From the NCBI GenBank assembly GCA_030522415.1, contig CM060104.1, positions 24,237,325-24,301,324 of the forward strand: a DNA stretch of 64,000 nucleotides. Reading direction: 5' to 3'. Each line of letters opens with the position of its first letter. The stretch's first letter is position 1. This DNA comes from Channallabes apus (lineage: Eukaryota > Chordata > Actinopteri > Siluriformes > Clariidae). The position numbers and the translations under genes were made by a program. Positions 46,801 through 54,317 of the stretch are shown piece after piece. Below the pieces are notes generated by a model that worked only from the letters and a program-made list of their open reading frames with translations, did not search any database and was not told the DNA's origin.

Positions 46801-48538
46801 GCGCCATCTAGCGATCATTGTGTGTCAGCAACAGCTTCCCATTCAAAACAATAGGTGGTCAAAATGACCGTGAACCGCGTTATAAGTAGGTCACACTGGC
46901 CCGGCGCTTCTAGTGTTAACTCATTCTTAGTGTAGTTTCAGCTCAAGACGCTAGTCACCGCCACTGAGCAGCAGTCTTTATAAATCAGCGGTGTATGCAA
47001 ACACATTATGGCACGTTATCAAAGTTGTATTAATGATGGAATATACTGTAGACCTGTTTAAGAATGTTATTTTATTTGATATCAGAACTAATAGAGTGAC
47101 TTTTAATTAGCCTATTTCAGAATGTGACTAATGCATTAAAATTGGCAATCACTTTTAATATTAAACAGGTGGCAAACAATTTGGGAGCGATACAGCTTGT
47201 TGTTGTGTTAAACTGAAGACGGCGCCGTCCGCGGAGCCATGTGGGTCATGTAAATTTTTCCTTTAGGCAAAACTTCACCCCTTTTTATATTTTCCCCGTG
47301 GATGTTATTTAAAAAAAAAAAAAGTTTTGCCTTCCAAGGCAACAGATTATGGAGCTTCTTGACCTGCTCAGACCTGCACTTGTCAGGCCAACGCATTGTA
47401 CTTACGCTCTACATCCCGATGTCCACCCCGAGTTTTTGCGCTGTGATTACGTTTCCATCTTTCCGCGTGAAAAATTAAACGTTTAATTTTTTTGCTGGTC
47501 CTCGCGGAAGCTTGCAGACCTTACAGAACTTCGCGGAACGTTAAAGGAACGTCGCGGGCAATCGCGGCAGCTCACGGAGATGAGTCAGGTCACGCTGGTG
47601 AGAGAGGGGTATTAGGCACCGTAATCAGGCCTCGAGGGACCGCCCAACGGTCCGCAAAGATCTGCAAGGTCCGCGAGCTTCCGCATGTTAAACATGTTTA
47701 AATTTCTTGCGTGGTAAGATGGAAACGTAATCACGAAAACACGCGCTGAATCATGATCACCCGCACTTACGGCCCCTGCGCGAAACCGCGTAGGTGAGAT
47801 AGGGGTATTAAACCTCCACTCTGTCATCTCATCATATTCATTCCATAAGTGCGCTATACAACCCCAACAACTGACATGTTTCACATTGTTACTGTTACAA
47901 GAGTGTTGTCAGCTGTTTGTCAATCAACTATGATTGTATACCCGGTTCGTTTCACCATCACTACAGGTTACATGAAAATATTCTCGACAGTTTGGTGATT
48001 TAATTTATATATTTGTCTATTATGGCATGTTATTGTTAAGTTAACCCATGTCGAAATAAATGCTATTAAAAGAATTTAGTCCAGTGTTTAATTTGCATAG
48101 AAAGTGCCGTCTTTATCACTGTCATGCAAAAGGAGTCAAAAATCGATTCCTGAGCAACCGATGTCAGCTAATTCAGGACCTTCACTGTAGACAGCACCTT
48201 GTAACATCAGACGTAAGAGGCAGCGACTTAAGAAGACTCCTAAAAGACAGTTCGAGAAATACACTTAGAAAAGTTATCACTTAATGTAATATATATCTTA
48301 AGAGTCTTCTTAGCGTGCTAATAGTGTGTGTTATCGAGAAACCGGGCCATGTTCAGTTTCTGTAGAATTTTATACCCTTTTTAATTGAGCATTGTAATAT
48401 CAGTTATCTTATTCTGTTTAATAGATAACGCAAAAACTGATGGATCATGGGGTGGCAGAGAACATCACACTGAAATGGAGAGAGAAAGAAGATGGACAGG
48501 TGTTTCACAATGAAAAAGATAATACAATTGGGGAGTAA
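24076..48538 (+). CDS. Secreted protein with two C-type lectin domains, five coding exons
   Basis: Join of 24076-24112, 26749-27120, 28983-29315, 29436-29527 and 48425-48538. This totals 948 nt, 315 residues, with every junction in phase (1, 1, 1, 0). Exon 1 and the start of exon 2 encode a signal peptide ([11 protein letters not shown], then PLVLC). Residues of about 23-136 and 138-247 are CTLDs, and the rest is the charged C-terminal extension seen in many fish mannose-receptor-like lectins. There is no membrane span, so a secreted sugar- or ligand-binding protein, perhaps of innate immunity, is inferred. Intron sizes are 2.6, 1.9, 0.12 and 18.9 kb. Introns 1 and 2 each hold a Tc1 element, and intron 4 is a stack of nested transposons. 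A 5' UTR exon is not identified. Confidence 0.8.
24878..26481 (+). mobile_element. Tc1-like transposon in lectin intron 1
   Basis: TA-flanked, with long TIRs (about 180-200 bases) starting CAGTGGTGTGAAAAACTA. It is the same family as 44119-45725. It sits sense to the lectin gene between exons 1 and 2. Confidence 0.95.
25255..26263 (+). pseudogene. Tc1-like transposase, frameshifted near the third catalytic residue
   Basis: N-terminal paired-type helix-turn-helix ([22 protein letters not shown]), then a GRPTK AT-hook-like hinge and a second HTH. Catalytic residues are [11 protein letters not shown] (first Asp), [11 protein letters not shown] (second Asp) and PDLNLIEML (Glu, in another frame). 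Compared with its sister copy, a one-base deletion and a short deletion near 26025-26060 break the frame just before the glutamate. Otherwise the roughly 340-residue protein is nearly whole. It is inactive as it stands. Confidence 0.9.
26749..27120 (+). CDS. Lectin gene exon 2, first CTLD
   Basis: Acceptor CTCTCCACCACAG and donor GATG|GTAAAT bound a 372-nt phase 1-1 exon. CTLD hallmarks are [34 protein letters not shown] and FPFLC. The EPN triplet is the mannose-type calcium/sugar motif. The usual WND is WRD here, so calcium ligand 2 is only partly conserved and sugar binding is uncertain. Confidence 0.9.
27148..28755 (-). mobile_element. Tc1-like transposon, second family, in lectin intron 2
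   Basis: The ends CAGTGGCCTGCAAAAGTATTCGG and its inverse bound about 1.6 kb with long TIRs. TA precedes the left end; the right flank is TG rather than TA, a mutated duplication. It is antisense to the lectin gene. Confidence 0.9.
27440..28385 (-). pseudogene. Tc1-like transposase, frameshifted, catalytic Glu replaced
   Basis: The N-terminal part is at 27954-28385 ([33 protein letters not shown]). The catalytic part is at 27440-27982 ([21 protein letters not shown]). The parts overlap in different frames after a deletion at about 27980. The third catalytic position reads [10 protein letters not shown], where the family has Glu, so the D,D,E triad is broken. One extra codon (SQKSN) lies just before it. 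Confidence 0.9.
28983..29315 (+). CDS. Lectin gene exon 3, second CTLD
   Basis: Acceptor TTTTTATAG and donor CAT|GTGAGA bound a 333-nt phase 1-1 exon. Hallmarks are [42 protein letters not shown] and MPFLCY. KPN replaces EPN and no WND is present, so this domain probably does not bind calcium-dependent sugar. The domain lacks the long loop acid pair but keeps the four structural cysteines. Confidence 0.9.
29436..29527 (+). CDS. Lectin gene exon 4, C-terminal extension
   Basis: Acceptor TGTATTTAG, entry in phase 1, 92 nt, ending GAGCAG|GTCAGT in phase 0. It encodes a helical stretch with [13 protein letters not shown] and ALMTAILEQ, a segment I recognise from the C-termini of fish mannose-receptor-like secreted lectins. 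If intron 4 were retained the frame would run about 35 more codons to a stop near 29636. Confidence 0.75.
30285..30775 (+). repeat. tRNA-Gly-headed repeat, left inverted arm
   Basis: It contains a tRNA-Gly(GCC)-like core (CTGCCATGTGGGAGACCCGGGTTCGATTCC, about 30630). It is matched in inverse orientation by 46140-46670 over nearly its full length. The shared segments include CACTTTTCCGGTATGGTAAC and GAAGCTTCTGAAC. Confidence 0.75.
30755..30890 (+). repeat. Dispersed repeat, second copy
   Basis: It matches 17260-17395 (CAATAAACACTG, GATCAAAAGGCTGATAAACG, GATATGAGCAGATTTATCGA). No coding content. A C-run follows at 30889. Confidence 0.75.
31370..32285 (-). repeat. 3' LTR of the intact chromovirus
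   Basis: TGTCACGG...TCATGACA ends. It contains four 78-bp tandem units from 31513 to 31824 plus a partial fifth. Confidence 0.95.
32226..37283 (-). CDS. gag-pol: Gag-Pol polyprotein of the intact chromovirus, with LTR-encoded N-terminal extension
   Basis: A single 1685-codon frame. Residues 1-247 are encoded by R-U5 and include 26-residue tandem repeats ([20 protein letters not shown]). The conventional Gag start (MDPAETTR) is residue 248. Then come the Gag capsid-like region ([22 protein letters not shown]), a CCHC knuckle ([14 protein letters not shown]), aspartic protease ([10 protein letters not shown]) and RT (catalytic [13 protein letters not shown]). Next are RNase H ([13 protein letters not shown]), and integrase with its zinc-binding part and DDE residues ([24 protein letters not shown]). 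The C-terminal chromodomain ([19 protein letters not shown]) is thought to target insertion to chromatin. There is no stop or frameshift. The Gag resembles that domesticated in mammalian PEG10/RTL genes. Confidence 0.9.
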   Translation of the reverse strand: MSNIPAFRLVLPSRFRPRFVSMTTSSPHVTDLSPSRILLVLTFGTVSRPRAWIMDLPLTLRLRPLPVSRPRIIPMHLRHLRACPSSRYTRRLSARSSFTSRRHSASAFQASSSHTRRLSTRSSFTSRRRSASAFQASSSHTRRLSTRSSFTSRRRSASAFQASSSHTRRLSTRSSFTSRRRSVSAFQASSSHTRQHKQVSNLTATSALSTDLSLSCHNKSESTISCSSSALGSTTAARNRDSIIWPNMDPAETTRLKGALKSQGTLLDTHQQEIQQITNTLQTLTETLMSLTNQVQQTHPSPAPPCLPPPHVGAFYREPRLPAPPTYNGDPSTCRSFLSQCSLVFELQASSFPTERSKVAYIITLLAGKAREWGTSLWDAQVPCCLTLKAFTDEMRRVFDRSFTGHQAANQILQLRQGARSVSDYAIDFRTLAPSSGWGEHALFDAFFHGLSDLIKDELAARELPSDLQGLSDLATRIDAHKRTRQEEHYQAPKPYTPATTGTPHLSPEPMHIDRARISPEERQRRRDDGACFYCGRIGHAVSNCPLKGRNPPVMLGTMGNSSFVSFSDKRSCFAVTLTHEKQSHITYALVDSGADQNLMSSATASQLEIPLVRVSQPFNVQALDGSKLSQITHRTSPVTLCFSGNHTETITFLIVRNAHAPIILGLPWLRLHNPHIDWVRMSILDWHSTCHSSCLRSAAITQSRSTSQEEIPSLSKVPVEYHDLQQVFSKSRAVSLPPHRPYDCAIDLLPGTTPPKGRLYSLSRPEREAMEQYINESLAAGIIRPSSSPAGAGFFFVEKKDKSLRPCIDYRGVNEITIKNRYPLPLMSTAFELLQDARIFTKLDLRNAYHLVRIREGDEWKTAFNTPTGHYEYLVVPFGLTNAPAVFQALINDVLRDFLNIFVFAYLDDILVFSRSPREHKIHVRQVLQRLLENKLYVKAEKCEFHVDSTSFLGFSISPAGIQMDPTKVKAVTDWPVPSCRRELQRFLGFANFYRRFIRSYSVVAAPLTTLTSTKTPFKWNPLAEKALAELKHRFTTAPILTFPDPSLQFVVEVDASETGVGAVLSQRSPKDNKLHPCSFFSRRLTAPERNYDIGDRELLAVKLALQEWRHWLEGTEHPFLVWTDHKNLEYLRSAKRLNSRQARWSLFFSRFHFTLSYRPGSKNVKPDALSRQFSSPQDAPSMETILPPRCLVATTRLEVENAVLQSLEQEPGPSNVPPGLLFVPARLRPQVLDWAHCSRLACHPGVTRTLFLMKQRFWWPTIKEDVRNFVASCDTCSRNKTTNRAPEGLLRPLPIPHRPWSHISIDFVTGLPSSDNNTCILTVVDRFSKSAHFIPLPKLPSAKETAELLITHVFRLHGLPTDIVSDRGPQFSAQFWKAFCGLIGAAPSLSSGFHPQSNGQTERMNQELEKSLRCMTSRDTSSWSRFLPWIEYAHNSLPTSSTGMSPFQCCLGYQPPLFPSQEQEAAVPSAQAFVRRCRRTWQRARTRLQHSVSIFQRKANRHRLAAPRYHVGQRVMLSARDLPIKTTSNKLSPRFIGPFTITRIINPCSVRLALPLSMRRVNPTFHVSLIRRLVACPLAPASRPPPPPRLIDGGEAFSVRQLLKSRRRGRGLQYLVDWEGYGPEERSWVPARFILDRSLITEFHRLHPEAPARTPGGVRRGGGYCHDPPSNSPAMNHLHTPVP
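36548..36559 (-). promoter_or_regulatory. Self-primer binding site of the intact chromovirus
   Basis: Immediately inside the 5' LTR. Minus-strand TATAATCTGGC is complementary over 10 bases to the predicted RNA 5' end GCCAGATTAT. Known for Tf1/sushi elements: reverse transcription is primed by the RNA's own 5' end. Confidence 0.6.
36560..37475 (-). repeat. 5' LTR of the intact chromovirus
   Basis: Same length and ends as its partner. On the minus strand the predicted transcript start (GCCAGATTATTGTG, from 37305) lies 22 bases before an ATG in a full Kozak context (CACCATG, 37283). The 78-bp units run 36703-37014. Confidence 0.95.
36703..37014 (-). repeat. 78-bp minisatellite in the LTR
   Basis: Four units begin at 36703, 36781, 36859 and 36937, with a partial fifth from 37015. 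The period is a multiple of three, so all frames crossing it can remain open. The same array in the 3' LTR is at 31513-31824. Confidence 0.9.
37481..37982. other. No gene seen; AT-rich, CT/AT microsatellite
   Basis: (CT)n followed by (AT)n at 37757-37820. The first bases (CAGCTAAGATAAATGTTATG) continue the repeat split by the chromovirus, also seen at 10136 and, inverted, at 44060. Confidence 0.6.
38060..41961 (-). pseudogene. gag-pol: Gag-Pol of the second chromovirus, integrase deleted
   Basis: Gag starts at the ATG at 41961 (MDPAASDH). Then follow the CCHC knuckle ([14 protein letters not shown]), protease ([10 protein letters not shown]), RT (YLDDILIFS), RNase H ([12 protein letters not shown]) and the start of integrase, all in one frame of about 1100 codons. 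Near 38717 a deletion of roughly 90 bases plus a frameshift joins the stretch ending KLPS to the one beginning FWKAFC. This removes the second catalytic aspartate (the SDRGPQF block). Integrase then continues in another frame to LRRLISC, and the chromodomain is missing. The copy is dead for integration. Confidence 0.9.
41979..42485 (-). repeat. 5' LTR of the second chromovirus
   Basis: It has TG...CA ends and no minisatellite, unlike the intact element. Upstream reading of gag into this LTR soon meets a stop from the first ATG. Confidence 0.9.
42486..43941 (-). pseudogene. piggyBac transposase, two stops, C-terminus cut off
   Basis: The N-terminal acidic region (DSDSESDSE) is followed by the DDE_Tnp_1_7 core in one frame: [34 protein letters not shown]. 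The three catalytic aspartates are visible, in [15 protein letters not shown] and DVMDQMA. In the first block Gln replaces the usual Glu after Asp. In-frame TAG stops lie at about 43065 and 42683. The chromovirus at 42485 interrupts the protein after NLLDLV, and the cysteine-rich C-terminus was not found on the other side. TIRs and TTAA were not identified. Confidence 0.85.
44119..45725 (+). mobile_element. Tc1-like transposon in lectin intron 4, nearly whole
   Basis: TA-flanked, with the same long TIRs as the copy at 24878-26481 and over 95% identity by eye. It is sense to the lectin gene. Confidence 0.95.
44497..45507 (+). pseudogene. Tc1-like transposase with one premature stop
   Basis: All blocks lie in one frame: HTH ([12 protein letters not shown]), WTDETKV (first Asp), [11 protein letters not shown] (second Asp), [11 protein letters not shown] (Glu, 34 residues later), end GGPTSY. 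The single stop (TAA at 44956-44958) sits directly after TKV, where the sister copy has GAA. A 12-base in-frame deletion removes most of the GRP hinge (VVNDRPTK). The C-terminal [10 protein letters not shown] block lost in the sister copy is intact here. Confidence 0.9.
45728..46140. other. No gene seen
   Basis: AT-rich remainder of the element that received the Tc1. AATAAACTAC near 45897 followed by TTCTGTCGTGTGAGTGAAAC could be an LTR end, but no partner was found. Confidence 0.3.
46140..46670 (-). repeat. tRNA-Gly-headed repeat, right inverted arm
   Basis: Inverse of 30285-30775, including the tRNA-Gly-like core (46255-46300) and the TCCGGTATGGTAAC segment. The two arms face each other about 15.4 kb apart. 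Confidence 0.75.
47441..47740. repeat. CpG-rich foldback segment of the Harbinger-like family
   Basis: The arms GATTACGTTTCCATCTT (47447) and AAGATGGAAACGTAATCAC (47718) are inverse. Inside are GCGGAAGCTTGCAGACC and GGTCCGCGAGCTTCCGC. CpG-dense in an AT-rich setting. It is present again at 50866-51190. Confidence 0.7.
48425..48538 (+). CDS. Lectin gene exon 5, C-terminus
   Basis: Acceptor TTCTGTTTAATAG opens a phase-0 exon of 37 codons plus stop. It reads [24 protein letters not shown], continuing exactly the helix left open at exon 4 and matching the usual end of this lectin type (WRxxxxGxVFH). It lies 77 bases after the Harbinger-like MITE end. A possible polyadenylation signal is at 49152-49157. 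Confidence 0.75.
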   Translation: MTQKLMDHGVAENITLKWREKEDGQVFHNEKDNTIGE

Positions 48539-50289
48539 AATGAGTGCTAGTGAATTTACTGAAATGTTTTGCAAATACAGTGCTGTTGTAGCTAAAATGT
48601 AACGAAAGGCCACTTCATTTATAATCAGTGATGGACAGTAGATGTTAGGTGTTTCCATTCTAGGGGACTTTTTGCTTTTACTTCACTTAATTTGGCTGAT
48701 TTACTTTGAGCTGTTGTTTGCACCTATTAGCTGTCTCTACATTGCAAACACATAGTTACCATACTCAGCCAAAAAAGTCCTGAGTTTACTTTGCCAATTC
48801 AACAACCATCCACAAGGAAAATTTGGTTGTCAAACGTTAGGACAACATTGGTATTAAGTTGCTTTTAGAAAGTATAATTACAAGTGTAATGACATTGGAA
48901 CAACATTGAATAGCTGACAATGAGATAATGAACACTATTATCACAATGTTGCAAGAATGACTTCAAATCAATGGCCAAAATGTTGGAAAAGAAGTCTGTT
49001 CACTGTGTTGACAACACAGAGTGTTTACCACTGGACCATTGTGTCCATCCCAATTGTGTCTATCCCAATCTTAAATCAGAATTCTAAACCCTGTGTGGAT
49101 CTTAAGGGACCATGTGTGTGGTCATCCATTGTGCAAATGGATGTTAACCAGAATAAATGCTTCAAACACAGGTTACAATTACAGTGTTTTGAGGTTCTAT
49201 TTTTAAAATTTTGTTTGGCTCACTCATTAAAGATCATCACATCATTTTATCTTCGTCATTCTAACTTTCAAAATACAACTAAGGTGAATGTCATTATAAC
49301 ATTGATACAACCAAATTAGAACAGTCATCAAATGTTATGCTGCCGGGTATGGCCGGCACCTATTTAATGTCTATTTAATTTAATGGTTAATAACAGTGAA
49401 AGATTTCATTGTGCATGTGTTTTAAATATATCCAATATAGGAATGTTTAAGCAATTTCCCTTTGTGCTTAATAAAGTTCTTTGAATCTTGATAAGTATGT
49501 CATGTACCATACCGATAGATACTTCTTGGTTATTCTTGAGCAGTAAAGCATTACTATACTGCAACCCAATACAACAACAATCTTCTCCCTTTCTCTCTGT
49601 GTCCTCTTAAATTCTTCCTCTAGCTGTCTGTTATGTGAATTAAATAGGCAATATTCAGATACTTAATCATGTATATGTTTTTATCTATCCTGATTATAAT
49701 AGTAGACAGATCTAGCAGTTCACCAATCAGTTTTAAACTTACAGTATAAGCCTTAGTGAGTAGTGGTTGAAATGGAGTAGTTTTGGCTCAAAACTTCATT
49801 TGAACACTCTCATGCTAAGAAAATTTGAACAAATTTTGCACTTGATGATTATAAACCAGTTAGCAGATGAAGCCAAGTTCTATTTTAACCGCCTGACGGC
49901 CGGGAATCAAACCCAGACCCTGGAGGTGCAAGGCGACAAAGTGCCAACGACTATACCACTGTGCCACCCCTGAATAAACTATTTCCACAAATTCAGCTTT
50001 CACCAGGACTGTGATTATAACCTCTGCTAAATTATCAAATAATCCAGGGTCTAAGTTCAGGCATACAAGTTTAAGAATTTTGTATTTTGAACTATTGAAA
50101 AGCTCTTAGTGTTGCTACATCGATGTATGTCTCCAAATAACATAAATAACAAAAATAATCCAAGATTTAATTTAATACCGTAATAAAATTAGCTCGGAAT
50201 AAGACTACTGCAGCAATCTCCACAACAACATGCAGTAAACATTAGGCTATGATAATTCAATAGAATATCATCAATAGATGATAATTCAG
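48539..50289 (+). other. 3' flank of the lectin gene, no further gene seen
   Basis: The 3' UTR is probably within 48539-49170 (AATAAA at 49152). Bases 49440-49493 are a detached LINE 3' tail (CAATTTCCCTTTGTGCTTAATAAAGT). Bases 49886-49972 are a SINE B head in reverse. Confidence 0.5.
49886..49972 (-). repeat. SINE family B head fragment
   Basis: Inverse of 60172-60250 (TGGTATAGT...CACCTCCAGGGTCTGGGTT). tRNA-like A and B boxes are recognisable. Confidence 0.8.
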
Positions 50290-50676
50290 TGTGGTGGAAA
50301 TTCTGAAACCAATATAAAGACAAGTGATCCATACACTGGGTAAGAGCAAAGTAACAAAGGTTTTATTTTAAACTTCTGCAGAAGGACCAGTCTCATACAG
50401 CAAACAGTTGCAGCATGGAGAAAGGTGATCTCTTTCTCTAGCTGACCTATTTTATACACAAACATCTCTGTTAACATAATCAACGCCCCGTACGTGAAGT
50501 TCCTACATTCAAACTCATGACTCTTTATCTGCCCCAGACTAGATGTCCATATCTTATCATTTATTCAGGGACAACTACAATCAGGTTGTTTCTATTCTGT
50601 TCTCGGCCTTGTGTCTCTAAGCTTCGACACAAGGATCAGATTTAATACATAATTAAAATATGATTTTTCCATTACA
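50290..50676 (-). repeat. Solo LTR of an endogenous retrovirus
   Basis: The + strand ends TGTGGTGGAAA and TTTCCATTACA are imperfect inverse copies, flanked by a perfect 4-bp duplication TCAG (50286-50289 and 50677-50680). On the minus strand TATAAAATAGG (about 50455) precedes AATAAAACC (about 50367) by about 90 bases, the expected promoter-R-poly(A) order. A 4-bp duplication is typical of gammaretrovirus-like insertions. Confidence 0.7.
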
Positions 50677-50694
50677 TCAGTTAATTAAAAATTA

Positions 50695-52108
50695 GGGCCC
50701 GGTTTCTCGAAACAATGTGAAGCATGTCAGTTGTTGGGGTTGCATAGCACACTATGGAATGAATATGATGAGTAGAGGTTTAAGACCCCTATCTCACCTA
50801 TGCGGTTTCGCGCGTTGGCCATAAGTATGGTTCATCATGATTCAGCGAGAGTTTTGGTGCTTAAGTGATTACATTTCCATCTTACCACGCAGAAAAATTA
50901 AACATGTTTAACATGCGGAAGCTCGCAGACCTTGCAGATCTTCGCGGAACATCGGGCAGTCACTCGAGGCGGCTCACGGTGCCTAATACCTCTATCTCAC
51001 CTGTGCGGTTTGACTCTAGGTAATATGCGATGTTAGGCACTGTGAGCTTCTGCGATTGCCCGCGACGTTTCTTTAACGTTCTGTGAAGTTCTGCATGGTC
51101 CGGAAGCTTCTGCAAAGACCGGCAAAAAAATTCAACGTTTAAATATTAAACATCTTTAGTTTTTCACATGGAAAGATGGAAACGTAATCATGATGAACCC
51201 TACTTACGGCCACAGTGTGAAACTGCGCAGGTGAGATAGGGGTATAACACCGCATCTCACAGCGAGTCAAACCACATAGGTGATATGAATATAGTATAAA
51301 TCATTACAATTACTCAGAAAAATTAATGGATGCGGGGTTTGAAACGCCCAAGTTTATTTTCCTTATTTTTTAAATCAAATTTCATCATAAAATAAAATGT
51401 GTCAAAAGAAAAGTCCATCCAGTCATGAATGATGGCTAATGATCAATGAAACATATTTTAGGCAAAAAGCAGCAAGCAGCTGGACATTGGGACGTAGAGC
51501 TTAAGTACGACACATTGGCCAGGCAAACGCAGGTCAAGAAGCTTTATAATCTGTTGCCTTGGAAGGTGAAACTTTTTTTTTAAAAATAGCCACCTCAGGC
51601 AAAATATGAAAAGGGCTGAAGTTTTGCCTAAAGGCAAAACATGTGGTTCATTGCCTTACATGAACCACACGGCTCCACGGACGGCGCCGTCTTCAGTTTA
51701 GCACAACAACACGCTGTATCGCTCCCAAATTATTTGCCACTTGTTCAATATTAAAAGTGATTGCCAATTTTAATGCATTAGTCACATTATGAAATAGGCT
51801 AATTAAAAGTCACTCTATTAATTCTGATATCAAATAAAATAAAAATACATTATATTCCATCATTAATACGACTTTGATAATGTGCTTGCATACACCGCTG
51901 GTTTATAAAAACTGCTGCTCAGTGGCGGCGACTAGCGTCTTGAGCTGAAAATACGCTAAGAGTGAGTTAAGGTTGGTCCAGATCAACCTTACGAACGTGT
52001 AACTTACCTAAGAGATACTTAGTGTACGAACATTTCGGGAAATGTGCCATAACGTTAAAAGAGAGGTTAAGGTACAATAAGAGATCATGAGTTATTTAGA
52101 AGTTTCTG
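50695..52108 (+). mobile_element. Second Harbinger-like MITE copy, right end decayed
   Basis: It begins GGGCCCGGTTTCTCGAA. The first part matches the inverse of 47700-47890, then come the CpG-rich foldback (50866-51190), a partner of 46990-47220 (inverse), and a partner of 29720-29830 (inverse). The right TIR is lost next to a small MITE inserted or abutting at 52085. Confidence 0.65.
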
Positions 52109-52322
52109 ACCACTTATAAAGCAGTTATTAGCAGTTTACATACTAATGACACGTGAGGAGCGGATAGAAATTGTGTTGATGTCTGGTGAACACAGTAACC
52201 GGGTCATTGCAGCAGATTTCACTTCAAGACATCCTACGACACCACCCATCTCCCATGCTACAGTTAGCAAACTGCTAATTACTGCTTCATAAGTGGTCAG
52301 AAACTTGTAAATAACTCGTGAA
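52085..52322 (+). mobile_element. Small MITE with about 50-bp TIRs carrying a transposase HTH remnant
   Basis: The TIRs GAGTTATTTAGAAGTTTCTG (left) and inverse of GAGTTATTTACAAGTTTCTG (right) extend through GACCACTTATAAAGCAG. Between them ATG at 52149 begins MTREERIEIVLMSGEHSNR, then VIAADFTSRHP and ISHATVSKLL, a helix-turn-helix of transposase type, ending at a stop in the right TIR (52291). Confidence 0.65.
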
Positions 52323-52545
52323 AGAATAAAGTTACGTTAAAACCAAGCACACCATAGTTTTTCATGTGAAATTCCCAATAAGTTTGATGTGTCGCATGAT
52401 CCTCTTCCTATTGAAAAAAAACAGTTTGATCCAAAATCGCAGACTTCAAAATGGCCACCATGGTTACCACCCATCTTGAAAAGCTTTCCCCCTCACATAT
52501 ACTAATGTGCCACAAACAAGAAGTTAATATCACCACCCATTCTGT

Positions 52546-52798
52546 GGGCAGTGGTGGCTCAATCGGTTAAGGCTGTGGGTTTCTGGGTTACTGATCGTAA
52601 GGTCGGGGGTTCGAACCCCAGCATCGGCAAGTTGCCACTGTTGAGCCCTTGAGCAAGGCCCTTAACCCTATCTGCTCCAGGGGCGCTGTAAGCTTGCTGA
52701 CCCTGTGCTCTGACCCCAGTTTCCTAATTGGGATATGCGAAGAAGAAATTTCGCTGTGCTGTAAAAAGTACATGTGACAATAATTGAATCTTCTTCTT
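52546..52798 (+). repeat. SINE family A with alternative tail
   Basis: Its first 190 bases match 3314-3500. The 3' end differs: TTTCGCTGTGC...ACATGTGACAATAATTGAATC with TTC repeats, resembling the tail of the SINE at 11138. Confidence 0.85.
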
Positions 52799-53742
52799 CA
52801 TTCCCATTTTATTAAGGTGTATCCATATAAATGGCCCACCCTGTACATTAAAATGTACTTCAAAATATGTTTTCCTAAATATTTCTTTTCAAGCAGGAAA
52901 AATTATGAGAAAACCAAACATTTTCCACATTTGGCTCAACTCAGTTCAACAACAGTTCCAATATTACAGCACACACATATTTCTCCAGATGAAACAAAGT
53001 AAACACAGACATTCAAACTGAATAAAACCTAGCAAAACCTACCTTAGTACATATATTAGATATCCGCATAAACATACAAAAATGCAGTGTCCTAAAGCAA
53101 AACAAAATATCTTATTATGGAAACAATCCCTATGGTTCTAGCCTTGCTATGGCTCCATATTCTACTGTATTCACGGGTAACAAGTTGATTAGCCTAGCAT
53201 AATAGTGCATAGCTAAACATCTTTCTCACCACATTACAGCAAAAACTACGAACTGCGTGCTTTTCATGTTACCACCACAGATTCTAAACGGTCTTATGTC
53301 TTACTCAAGGGTATTTACATCTCATTTGGAGGAATATTAACCCACCTGTAGGAGCAAAGAGGCACAAAACTTTAGCTTGTGTTTAGCTAGGCTGCAGGAT
53401 TTAATCTGCAGCACCTGGCCACTGTGGGGTTTTAGGTTCCTCCCTAGCGATAAGCACCATCTAGTGATCTGTTTGACAGTGTTCACAGTGGACCTAAAGG
53501 ACAATGAATTTAACATTTATCATTTTAGAAAACATAATAAAAAAAATTGGTTGTCTTATTTTAACTGTTACACTTTCACTGTTACACTTTTTGTACCATA
53601 ATGAGCTTTATAAATATTGATTTTTGCTGTCTTAACTGCATATTATTTATTTTATGTACATAAATTTTTGACCTTTTACACCTGGATCTATGTCATTTAG
53701 CGAAAAAATAAACAAAACAGAAATGAATAATAAGACATTATC
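52799..53742. other. No gene seen
   Basis: AT-rich sequence with only short chance ORFs. A CTCF-like core lies on the minus strand at 53455-53468. Confidence 0.4.
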
Positions 53743-54298
53743 TGTCACGCTCTCAGTGCCTTCGCGCTGATCAGGGACCTTTTGACATTTCCTTTCCCAC
53801 GCTGTCAGACTCTCATCACGTGGTCATGCTTTCCCCGCTGTCATCGCTCCTCCCGGACCGCCCCGCCGGCACACCGGTTTCTCATCTGGCGCTGATTTCA
53901 CCCAGCTTATAAGGAAGCGCAGCGCGCTGCCTCGCGCTGGATTATTGTGTGTTTTTTTGGCCATAGTTTTCTCGCGTTTCTGTTCATGACTTTTCACGTT
54001 GCCGATCTCGCTTGCTTCTCGTTTTTCCCCTCGCCTCCTGATTTGGATTATTGCCACGCTTGGATTTAACGGCTTTGAACTTTCGCTTTCGTTTCTCGAC
54101 CACGGCTCAGCTTCACGTTTTTGCTCGACGCCCTCGCTGACTGATCACACGGCTTTGATCTCTTGCTCTCCTCCTCGACCACGGCTCAGCTTCACGTTTT
54201 GGCTCAACGCCCTCGCCGACTGATCACACGGCTTTGATCTCTCGCTCTCTACCTGCAACTGGGTCCACTTTCACAGTCCACGTTCTGCATCCGCGACA
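53743..54298 (+). repeat. 5' LTR of the third chromovirus
   Basis: Complete, TGTCACGC...CGCGACA. TTATAA at 53907-53912 is followed 24-29 bases later by the predicted RNA start GCTGGATTATT (53936-53946). A CTCGACCACGGCTCAGC-type motif repeats three times (54095-54230). Confidence 0.95.
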
Positions 54299-54311
54299 GA
54301 ATAATCCAGCC
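54299..54311 (+). promoter_or_regulatory. Self-primer binding site of the third chromovirus
   Basis: AATAATCCAGC (54300-54310) is an exact 11-base complement of the predicted RNA 5' end GCTGGATTATT, as in Tf1/sushi self-priming. Confidence 0.7.
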
Positions 54312-54317
54312 AGCACT

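Larger units (their letters stand above)
29661..48348. mobile_element. Harbinger-like MITE in lectin intron 4, expanded by nested insertions
   Basis: The left end GGCCCGGTTTCTCGA (29661) and right end TCGAGAAACCGGGCC (to 48348) are exact inverse copies. The left arm runs to about 30285 and the right arm from about 46670. Between them lie a foldback repeat, piggyBac, two Sushi-type retrotransposons and a Tc1 element. The TIR is like PIF/Harbinger MITEs, but no clear 3-bp duplication is visible (CTG and ATG flanks). A second, truncated copy is at 50695-52108. Confidence 0.65.

Noticed and set aside
48060..48284. 74-codon ORF before lectin exon 5
   Set aside because: It lies in the right arm of the Harbinger-like MITE and has no transposase motif.
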